From Astropecten irregularis (Eukaryota > Echinodermata > Asteroidea > Paxillosida > Astropectinidae): 64,000 nucleotides of DNA. Numbering within the stretch: the stretch's first letter is position 1; the number at the start of each line of letters is the position of its first letter. Position numbers and translations under genes: made by a program. The DNA lies in NCBI GenBank assembly GCA_963971285.1, contig OZ020248.1, positions 26,215,764 to 26,279,763 on the forward strand, given 5' to 3'. Of this stretch, positions 50,001 to 62,000 are shown piece by piece. Under the pieces are notes generated by a model. It made no database searches. It was not told the DNA's origin and worked only from the letters and a program-made list of their open reading frames with translations.

Positions 50001-53000
50001 TGTAAGATGAGATCACGATAAATGGTTTACTTCAACCATCCAAGTAACAAATCAATATGGTCAATTCATCCGGACCGTTTTAATTGTCAGAATTTGATTT
50101 CAAGAGTATTTTAAATATTTGCTTATTGTTTATGTACGTGACAATTTCAACTGCAGATCTATGACAACTAAGTGTACATGATATACATACATGTATGCAA
50201 GTGAAGTCTGGGGCCCAATTTAATAGAGCTGCTTAGAACAAAAAAATGCTTAGCACAAAAATGGCTTGCCCAATAAAACAAACCACCATTGAAAATTCCA
50301 TTTGATATTCGTGGTCATATAATACACAACACATGGACATTTGGTTGTTAATCCTGTTTTTATAAGCAAACAAAAATGTCATGCTTAGCAATATTTTGTG
50401 CTAAGCAGCTCTATGAAATTGGCCCCTAGTTAATTTTGAACTGAGTTTTGTATAGCACAGCATCCACATGTGGCATTGGGTTTAAGCTTCAGATGGCACG
50501 CATCAATGCATCAAACTATTAATATCATATTAATTACACCTAACTCAGCGCCAGCAGGGTGAGACTGGTAATTCAATTGCATTTTGATGCTAGGTCCTAC
50601 AGTCTGACATTTACATATCACAGTTCAAGCAGACTGGTACAGTAATTTGCTACAAATTATCTCTTTTCTACAATTTCAAAGTGTGTGCTTTTTGTTTTCA
50701 GTAATAAGATGTGCTTACTAGGTCTGCTTTCAGTCTGGGGCCAATTGCATAGAGCTGCTTAATCACAAAATTTGCTTAAGCATGAAAGGTCTTCCTTGAT
50801 CAATCAGGATTACCAACCAAATTTTCATGTGAGGTTTACTGCTTTTGTCTATTCGGCAATTGTTTGCTGAGCTTACACTGTAATAGTGGTCGTTCGTTAA
50901 AGTGAACAATGTTCAGCACTTCTATGATACATTGTACATAAAGATTGGGAGCCAAGGATGATGTTCGGTATAGCCAAATGTTTGGTATAGCGGTGTTTGT
51001 TATAGTGGCATTCCACTGTAAATTATTGTGATAAAGAGTACTGTACATATAATTAAAACTGATGGGCAGGTGGTTTTGTGTGAATTCTGCATTTGAGGTC
51101 AAAGGCTAATCATCCTTACTGGCAGCTGGGGTGCTGAATTATGAAGGATGCGGCTACAACGTGATCCAGTTGACAGCGGCGCCCTTGCCTGCCAGCACAC
51201 TTCAACCCATATATGATCACAGAGCACAGCCTGAGATCGAAAGTGTTTGATTTTTGTGGAGGGAGGAAAAGCAGAGAACTCAGAGAAAAACCCTCGTAGC
51301 ATAGAAGAGAACCAACGCACAACTCTACTCACATATGACCCAAGCCAGGATCGAACCCGGGCCACATTGGTGAGAGGCGAGTGTATGCCCCTGCGATGCT
51401 ATATGTACATCATGTACTCTCATACAGACAGCCAACCATGTACAGCATCTGTTACTATATCATCCCACTAACCAGGGGGTGCTTCCTCACAGGTTGCACT
51501 ATCATATGGGCAATTCCAGCGTAACGGACATGACAATTACACAGTTTTTGCCTTATTCAGAGGATCATAAAGTAGGATTGGCAGTTTGCAAACAATTTTA
51601 ATTAGGCTTATCAGACACATTTAACTATCAGTGACATATGTAGTAAATTTTATGTAATTTCATTGAACAGTTGTAGAGAAAAAGCACTTCTTGTGACCGT
51701 AACGGACATGACAACTTAGTGTCATGTCCGTTACGGTCACAAGCAGTGCATTTTCTCTACAACTGTTCAATGAAATTACATAAAATTTACTACATATGTC
51801 ACTGATAGTTAAATGTGTCTGATAAGCCTAATTAAAATTGTTTGCAAACTGCCAATCCTACTTTATGATCCTCTGAATAAGGCAAAAACTGTGTAATTGT
51901 CATGTCCGTTACGCTGGAATTGCCCATATGGGAAGGAGGACGTCAATCATATGATCAACTTAATTAAGAGAGGATACTGCAGTGTTATATCAATGGCACT
52001 CACATTGACATGTGCATCATGGTGAATGATCCCAGATAGACCATGTGATTATATCTGTCAGAATGATTAGTCTGCTTTGTAATTACCTATGACTGCAGTG
52101 TCAGACAATTTACTGCAGTCCAATTAAGGTTTGTCAAAATGATGTTAAGAGTAATGATGGAGGATTATCCCATCCAGCTCGCAATCTATTCCAGACCATG
52201 AGCTCTGGCAACTGATTCCAAGCAATGAAATCAGATTCCAAATGCAGCATGATAATGAAAACTGCACTGAATAGCCGATAGTATCTTCAAGATGCTCGGA
52301 GTTAGGAGGGCCTGACGCGTTTCGATCCTAGCAGGATCTTTCTTAAAGGCTGCTCAGAGTTAGGAGGGCCTGACGCGTTTCGATCCTAGCAGGATCTTTC
52401 TCAAAGGCTGCTCAGAGTTAGCAGAGCCTGACGTGCTTCGATCCTAGCAGGATATTTCTCAAAGGCTGCTCAGAGTTAGGAGGGCCTGACGCGTTTCGAT
52501 CCTAGCAGGATCTTTCTCAAAGGCTGCTCAGAGTTAGGAGGGCCTTACGCGTTTCGATCCTAGCAGGATATTTCTCAAAGGCTGCTCAGAGTTAGGAGGG
52601 CCTGACGTTTTAATCAAAAGAGGGCGCCATTCTAAACAGTGTGCTCAAATGACTGGATAAATAAGTCAAGGACTAACCTCTCGTGCAGCATGTTGTGCAG
52701 CAAGCTTCAGCTGTCGTTGTTTGAGTCGTTCATTCTCCTTGTTGATTTCAGGATATTCTGCTAATGTTTCCAACCAGCTGCAGGCAGAGAGAGAGGTACA
52801 CGGAAGGAATAGAGAATGACATGAGGATGGACAATCATGAACTACTGATCATGAGTAGATACATCCTGGTGCCAGTTTACATGTGGATTGATTGATGGCA
52901 TTGTCACATTGATGTAACTGTCTTCAAATGTCACACATATCTGTCAATCTCCTCAGATGTCACCACATACATGTATATGCCACTGTCTTCATGTCACACA

Positions 53001-56000
53001 TTGCTGTCACTGTCTTCAAATGACACACATACAATGTGACATTGCTGTCATTGTCTTAAGAATGTCACACAGTTTGACACTACCATTGTCCTTGTCTCTT
53101 ACATACTGTCTGTTTAACTTGGCACTGTCCTTGTCTCCAAATACCACACACACACTGTATTATTCAATCTTTTAACTTATTACTGATAATACATGTAAAC
53201 AGACAGAAACAAATAGGCCTAATGAATAGCTTTTTGACACACAATCATGGCAAGGGAGTCAGGTTGGCGTAGCGGTTCTTTCCTTGCCTGAAAACCTCGG
53301 GCGGACCGGGTTCAAGTCCGACTCGGTCCACAAGTGGATTGGGGTTTCAGTGGCTACCTGATTCTATGGGTTTTACCCAGAATATTACTCTGGGGTTTTC
53401 CTCCCACCTCTAAAAACTGTATCTTCTTCTCATTATCTTTCCACAAAAGGTTTCATCAGGCTTTCGAGCTACAGTGCCTAGGATGCTTTTGAAGAATCCT
53501 TGGTTTCATTACCAGAAAGAAATAAATAATTAATGGCTATCTAACTAGGTGTGAGATCCATGGCTTTAATCAAAGGTAATCAATCATTTCCTCCTTTAAA
53601 AAATGTCATAATTTGGTGACATAGCAAGACGGCACTTCATGGAAATTAATCAAAACGAAACATTTTGAACAAACAACCGAACAACCGCAAAATAATCCCC
53701 TATAGTAGACGGACAGGAAGAACATACTGCACATATGGTTTTTATTGATAGATTGAATCATGGACACATTAAATCATTCCCCAGGTATTTCCCAGTCACA
53801 CTCGGCTATTTGTTCTGTCAGTTTCATTTTCCGGGTAACACATAGGCCCCAGAGATTTGTTTTTTTTATTGATCATGATTTGAATGTTCATTGTGTAACC
53901 ATGGTGTAACTTTGCCCTGATGTTTTGCAGATATTTTTATGGTTAGAAAAAAAAACAAATAAAAAAGTTTTACTGGTAATTGGTGAGATTTAAAATAACA
54001 TACATGTACATGTACATTGTTCATGTAAATCATACATCTCCACAAACAGTAAAATTTGCAAAATATTCAAAGGAAATTTCTGGATGAAGTTGAAAATAAT
54101 TCATTACCGGTATTTATTATTGCTCAAAGAATCAGCAACTTAAAATGTGCACATATGTTGGGCTATTGGTTTGATCATGGAGGAATTCCTCCATGGTATG
54201 ATTGACATAATGAGTCTGCAAAAAGGCTGTGAAACATGTTTGAACATTGAAGTCTTTTACATATCAAAACAATCAACATTCACCCACATAGTTTAATTAA
54301 TGGAATCTCTACTTTGTGGTCTTTGCGTAAATATTTTATCAATGTCCATGGGCCATCAGCAGAACCCGAGGCAAGTCAATTTCACTTTAAAAAAATAAAT
54401 GCCACTTCCACTTGACATTCAAATTTGGAAAGGGGAATTTTCAGGGTCTCGAAGGCAAAGACCAAAGGTCACTGGAGGAAATTTTGCTTTTCCTTGCTGA
54501 AAGTTTACATAAATATTCTTCACAGATTCATACTTATATTTAGATGGTGAATGAATACCGATATGCACATTACGTGGCCTTCTTAATCCTCGATATGATA
54601 AGGATGCCATAAATTTCACTTGATATTCTACACAAATTTAATCAACTTTCTATTGTTGTGTTGAACATAAGATCAGTCCTTTGTAGAATTGCTTGAAGCA
54701 ATTCTACTCATATGCAGATGACTGAAAGACACTAGGTTAATGGACAGGAAACCTAGGACTGACCCTAAGGCTCTTTGGTGTGGTGCCCAACATGAGATGA
54801 GGGTTAAATAAAATACTCCACCCACGACACAAGGGTTGTGACTGGCCACACACACACACAATCTGAAAACACCATGAGAAAAGCTGAAATATAAAAGTTC
54901 TTAGATACTTTTGTTCAGGTGTACAAAAAAGCTGAAATTTAGAGTTAAAATCCAAACAAATAATCGGGATTCAGATTTAAATCTGAAGTTTCACATCCAT
55001 GAATATTGTACATCACCCTGTGCACAGAGCAAGAAGGGATGAACATAAAACTAACAAAGGGACTGTGGCTCTTCCATGGAGTCACATTTTGAATGATAGC
55101 TTTAGAAATACATGTAGTGCTACAGGAAATAATAACAGTGGACTTGAATGTCTTCCCTCGAGCAATTTAAGGCTGCATCTGAATCTGTTGTCTAGAGCTA
55201 GGTCTAGGTCTTCGCTCCATTGGAAATATGCGGAGACACCTAGACAATAGACCTAGCCATAGCTCTGGAAGCTCGTTTCAGACATGGCCTAAATTCCACT
55301 AATCTTTATACTGCCTATAACCGACCACATGACTACACATCCATCATAAGGAGACTCCAGGTCTCTGAGGATGATGCTGAAGACAGGGGAAAAGTTGAAG
55401 TAGGTCATTTCAGTTTAAGAGTAGACGTTTGATGTAATCAGACCAGACATAATGCCTAACAGGCAGGCAGTAGGCAGGCTGTAGCCCTAGCTGACTGTAT
55501 GCGACATGTATCAACAGTGCGATCAAAACTAAAGCGTAATCCAAATCCATTCCTCACGTTAGGGACGGATATCAATGCATTAATTACTTCGCCAAAGATT
55601 TCTTGAATACTTCTTGTCAGTAAAAAACATGTGAATGTTTAGCCCTGACACCAGTGCAAGTTGGCCACATGCAATTTTCAATTTGTCTATTTTGGGTTTT
55701 TTTAAAGAAGATTTTAGGGCGTGAGGGAAAGACATCAATAAAAATGACTACCTTCACCTGAGTCTACGGATTTTTTTTTATTAGAAAAATGTTGGAAACA
55801 TTTCAACTTTGCTTAATTAAGTAATGTAAGAAATTTCTTTTAGATGAGAAAAATATTATCCTTACTTAGTGAAAAGAAGTCATTTTTAAGGGTGTTATAT
55901 ATGTTTTTGAATGTTACCTAATTTTGGATCACGCTCTAAACTTTCTTTGGCAAGACCCATATTAGCCTCTTTGAAAATACTGTAGAGAATTCAGTAGTTG

Positions 56001-59000
56001 CATAATTGTACGGCAGGTCAAATGCCAAAATAACAAGCGAGTAAAAATAACAACAAACAAAAACACTACCTCCTACAATACAAACTACTAAAATTGAATC
56101 AATAAATAAATAGAAATGAAGGATTACGTGTGGTCATGCATGAGTATTTATGGTTCCTTTTTTTGGTCACAAACATGTGCATTCATTTTATTCATCACAA
56201 TAAATAGTATTTTCTGTTCAATACTATTGAAACTATTTTTGGCGAGGCAAAACCCATTAAAATGAAAAAATGGCAAGCAAAATCGGGGTTTGAACTTCAG
56301 AGAGACAATACTGCACAAATTGTATAATATCCCATGTCTTTTATTCCCGAGTACACTGTATATGGCACATAAAGCGCAACCAATTTATGGAATTGGCACA
56401 GTAACAAATCTAGCATACATCACCGACACAACTTTAAAGTAAACAGTTTGTCAATGTTAGGTCAGAAGCCAAACAGGCTTTTTCCCAATCTACAACACGG
56501 TGAGAATTCCCTGTAGAAAATTCTCAAGTTTGATAATATTTTTTTCCTCAACTTGGGTTTTCTGCTACCAAGTTAGGGTTAGCAGGGGTTTTGGTTGAGA
56601 TAGATGATTTTTCTTCCTTTGACAAGTAAGATTTGGTGACCCTCGGGGAATAGATGCCAAAAAGGTTAACATTTTCTGCACTGTAGCCTACAACTTGTTG
56701 CATTTATGATCTACATGTATAATTTACAGGGTGTGCGAAGAGTAAAATAAAAAACTAGAGTGTGTACTCTGTGCATGATACACTCAACCATGGCCAGCGC
56801 CATTGCCTAAGAAAACCAAACAAATTGTGCGTACATATTCTTACCCCGGTTCTTGCGCGCAGCACTGTGCAAAATACGGGATGTTCCACACATTGCGTCA
56901 CCCGCACCGTCACGCACAGTATGCGCAGTTCACCGAATAACATCGGGGTACGGTATTTTGACTCTATTGCGCCTGCGAAGTTACACCGGGACAGATGCCG
57001 GCTAAGAGCCGGGAAAGAGTGCAAACAATGTGTACGTTGAATACGAAGCATGCACTCTAGTTTTTTATTTAACTCTATGGAAGAACCCTAGCCACATATA
57101 AAAGTCACATACATGTACACGTATGAACATCAGGAGTTGGTGTAATATAGTTTTTCTGCATCCTGCTGAAATTAATATTCTTTGTTCAATGAAACATATC
57201 CTGCCAGTCTCCTAATGTTAATTGATCTGTACCCTTTCCTAGTCTGGTTTCATCAGCTGACCTTCATAAAGTGCACACTCTTGCACCATTTCTACCTCCA
57301 TGCTTGCACTATGTGACTTCTGCGACCTTGAACTTAAATCAATTACAAGTTGACGCACATGTTACAATAATCTGTGGGAATATTACCTCTCTCTGAGAAT
57401 CATCTTTACTATGGTGATTTTCCTTGCCAACAATTTAGAGGATTAGTGAAATTGAAATTAATTTGTGATCTTTCTTGGAATATTGAGAACGATTTTAATG
57501 GGTATCACAGCTTTAGAATTGATAGAATGTTAAGTAGTGTAAGCAAGTTGATAGAAGTTGGCAGTCGAATAGTGACATCTATACCAAAGGAGAGTGTTTG
57601 GGGAGCCTTCTGTCTGCAACAGTGGAAGAAGTATGCTGTACACAAACATTATGTACAGTACACACACATTTTTCTAGGAGTTCCAGCTCTTAGGCCAACA
57701 AGTTACAGTACATGTTGTTGCACACAGCAATAGCGCTCCGCACTTGCGCTAACCGATCTCAGACAAACATTGAAACCATGCAAACGTGTGTGTGAGTGTG
57801 CGCTTGCATGTACACTATGTGTGTGAGACAATGTTTGCCCATATATTATTACTGTACCATTTACATGAATACATGTCTAATGGAAAGTCATGTTGTAGGT
57901 TTTGAGCAATCAGATGAGTAGACTGGTTCCAGACTGGTCTCGGACTGGTCCCTTGATTCAGACTAGTACGATGACCTGTATGTAGAATCCCAATGCAGAC
58001 AATCAGACTGGTTTATAGCCCAAACAGCTCCAAGTGCTGTACATGTTCATGTGCATACCTATAAGTCTACAATCTGTCAACAACTTGAAATTATACTGCA
58101 CAGGATTACACCGTGATCAGACTAAGATGTGATCCGTGACCAAAGGGCTACAATGTTACATGATTAACTAGCAGCATCTTCTCCAGCTAGTCCTAGACTT
58201 GCATGTGTACTTCATTTCCCAGGGAAAATTACCACTCCGACCAAGGCAGAAATAATCAGTCATCGGATGGGATGGTTCCATTAGGCATATAGGGAGGAAC
58301 GTCCGATGAGTAAAGATGGATTACGGCAGATGACAGCTGCCTTTTGGGGCAAAGAGGCAGTTTGATGAATTCTTTGATGAGCTCTCTCTGATGAATATCT
58401 GGAATTTTGCTCGACAGCAATCCAAGACAATCACACATTTGATATAACGGTACTGTAACAGTACCTATTAAATAAGCAAGCAAATAATGACTAAGAAAAT
58501 ATAAACTACATTTGTAAATTTCTCCTCCTACAACCAACTTCTTCATCGGTAAACTAGAACAGCGAAGCTGTCATGGCTCGCTGCAGCCTTACGTGCAGTT
58601 ACAAACATGATAGCAAATTTCATTTAAAAAAAAAAGTAACATTTTTCTATTGTCTTTCCGGATTAAAATAATTAATTTTAAGAGTATAAACTCTAATTTG
58701 AGGTTATAGAGATGAATTTTATTACGTTCCCAAAAAGCACTGAAAAACTTTAACTTTTCATCCAATTAAAAAAAATAAAACTTTAGGCCTAAAATTTCAT
58801 GTGGACGGACGATAAACACGGACAGAATTCAGTATTACATTAGACTCGCACTGCTTCGCAGCAGCTCGCCAAAAAGCATTTGTCTCTTCAAATACAGGAA
58901 TACAGGAATACAGGAATAGTACACTTTAACAATCCTTTCGATTTCAAATTTGAACAGTTTCCAAAGCATAGGAAATTATTTCCAGACTTTGGAGTGGTTA

Positions 59001-62000
59001 GCCTTCACAAAGTCAACTATTCATTTCCCCACAAACAAATCACAAAGCATCACCCGAGGTCCGATTGTCAAACTATTTCCAGAGATTCAATGCGCTGCTC
59101 TGCTTTTTGGTGACTTTTCAAGTTCTATAATAACCACACCTGTAGCTTTCTAGGTCACATTAGGATAAAGCCTTTCTCGTTGATTCTAGGTTTGGGGATT
59201 TTCTATGTGGACCATTCCAACCGGGGTGGGCAATGATTTGTGACGGTGTCAAAAGTTAAGTCTGCACACTTGCACATATCCATTATCCTTTAATTTGACT
59301 CGATGCATTTATTAATCTAAGGATAAGTGTGTAGAAGAAGCATTTAAAGGGCATGTACAACATTGGTAACGAACCAATTCAGAAATTTTTGTATAACTTT
59401 CAGGTTATGAAGATGGTGCTGGTACCTTTAACAGTGCCCCAACCTGGCGGATTGGCCCATGCTGGCCCATGCACCTGTAGATAAATCCAGGGCGCTTTTA
59501 GCCAGAAATTATATCACAGAGGGGCCAATTTCATAGAGATTGCTTAGCACAAAAAAATTGTTTAGCACAAAAATGTCTTGCCCAATAAAACAAACCACCA
59601 ATGAAAATTCGATTTGATATTCATGGTCAGCGAACAACAGCCAAAGAACAATTGCAAGTGATACACAACACATGGAAATTTGGTTGTTAATCCTGTTTTT
59701 ATTAAGACAGAAATGTCATGCTTAGCAATTTTTTGTGCTAAGCAGCTCTATGAAATTGGCCCCAGGGTGAAACGTAGAATTCATAAAGTCAGAAGTAGGG
59801 CACTTGGTGACAAGGAGTAAGAATCGTGGAGTTTGGGAATAAAGCAATCCTTTGCCATTGTATCCCGTGAGTACATTTCACCATACTGAGATCTCTGACA
59901 TGCATGGGTTACCTTCATTGCTTCATGACAAATCGTTTCGGTTAAAGACACCTGAATCTGGATGTTGTAAACTAACCGTGACTCAACAACATACGGTATT
60001 GTTATCAATCCAATAAGCAGTGATACTTCCAACAACTGTATCTACTTTCACACAACTGGATTTGTTTTTCACAACCAGGCCGTGTCCCAAATCTCTGGCT
60101 GCGGCTGCAAATTACACACGCACATATGGCAGCCACTAGCCAGTGACTGCAGCCGTTTCCATAGTCTTGTGAGTTATTTGCAGCCCCAGCCAGAAATTTG
60201 GGACACAGCCAAACATACACAGAAAAGGTATCCTGATGACAACTACAGAGGGCGACAGATCAGTAGTTCCAAGGAATGTCATGTGACTATTAAAGGGCCT
60301 GTTTGTTTAATGCACAAGATCACGAATCCTGCAGATCCGGATCCCATTTTAGCACACCCTGCATGTGTGTGTAGGACGTGGATCCGCAAATCTGGGATCC
60401 TGTGCGTTAAACAAACAGGCCCTATAAGGCAAACTCCATGCAACTGTAAAATACATGTGCAGTAGTCCTGAAGATATTTTAAAGAAGATGACAAATGACT
60501 CTTTGATCTTGACACTTAACAATTACACCTGCCCCACCTGTCTCCAAGAAGCTTAATGTGATTACAGTCAAACTACTATGTAATCCTGCATTAAGCTTTA
60601 CCCATGAAAGTTCAATGCCAACTACTGAACAAGCCAACAGACAGCGAAGCAGAACTAAACTGTAATGCAAGGCACTTATAATGACTATACACTCCCTGGC
60701 AATACTTGACAATGTGCCCTACATCAAACTGTAACACCCAGTGCTATCATATCATACAGTAACCAGACATTCAACTAGCCCCTCCCCTCTCTACAAGTAG
60801 GATTTGACCTCTAAATGACCTCATTCCATGCCATGCATCAATGACAATATATGTACATGTATGTAGGTTTCAACCATTAACATCAGTGCAAGTCCTAGCT
60901 TTAGCAGTTAACTTTTATTCAGACAAAGCAGTTAAACCATGTATACATATGATTACAATCATCCTATGCAAATACATGCATCTCTCATGGTATTCATGTA
61001 TGCACAGGGGCCAATATCATAGAACTGCTTAGCACAAAAATTCACTAAGCATGACATTTCTGTCTAAGTAGAAAAAACAGGATTAACAAACAAATTTCTG
61101 TGGGTTATGTACATGTATCACTTGTGATTGTTCTTTGGCTGTTGTTCGCTGACCATGAATATCAAATGGAATTTTCAATGGTGGTTTGTTTGATTGACCA
61201 AGTTTTTTTTGTGCTAAGCAATTTTTTTGTGCTATGCAGCTCTATGAAATTGGCCCCGGATGGATTATTTCAATTTCAACCTGTGTAGCCTATACAGTAC
61301 ATAGGCCTACCTAAACTGGGTTAAACACATTTTGGAGGAAATTATGCTGAACTAGCAACTGATTCATCAGACAATCTACGGATTCCATAAATAAACTGCA
61401 CCTTTAGGCCCTATCTGGTGTTCAATCAGGTTAGCCCTACATGAGTCAATGTCACAAAGAAGCATACCACAATCTCTCATAGTCATATTCAAATTACTAA
61501 CTGACATCACGTTTCACTTATGTGTATCTTTACTTGCATGTTCTTGTCCTCTTGTCACTTAGCCTTCGATAAAGATCCTGCTAGGATCGAATCGTCAGGC
61601 CCTCCTACTAAATTGTAACTCCAAGCACTTTATGAATTTCAGGTCAACATTTTGGCTGATGAGCAGTTTGCAGCAGATATCACATACATGTACATACATT
61701 GACTACACCTGAGTTTTAGTGTTTGTTTTGTTTTAATTGAAGAGATAAAGACTTCATTTCTTCAGATATACCTTAGTGGCAATATTCAAGATGGAAATGT
61801 GCTGATCACATATATTTCTCCAAAGTTACTAGCGCATGTACAGCGTACTGTAGTGGTGGATATTTAACCTCATGTGTAACCTATATATGTACACACTGTC
61901 TACTCAAACTCACACACAGAGCAACGGAAAGCACCAGTAAATTTATAGTTTGTGTCTACAGGCAATGCCTAGCTTGGTTTCACGCTTGTACAATACCAAG

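Larger units (their letters stand above)
47001..52677 (-). other. MPRIP-like intron 2
   Basis: A 5.7-kb intron. It holds family A MITEs (47552-47859, 48579-48820, 50210-50426, 50737-50876), a family E fragment (49358-49530), a SINE (51236-51385), a 428-bp near-perfect foldback (51503-51930) and a 58-bp array (52301-52608). No coding signal elsewhere. Confidence 0.65.

Noticed and set aside
52301-52608. CRISPR-like array
   Set aside because: The 58-bp units are contiguous, with no unique spacers between repeats, and lie in a eukaryotic intron. The same holds for 10990-11215 and 28322-28616.
57374-57733. 119-residue plus-strand open frame
   Set aside because: No recognisable motif, and its end runs into a dispersed repeat (57717-57830). 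Length is within chance for AT-rich DNA.
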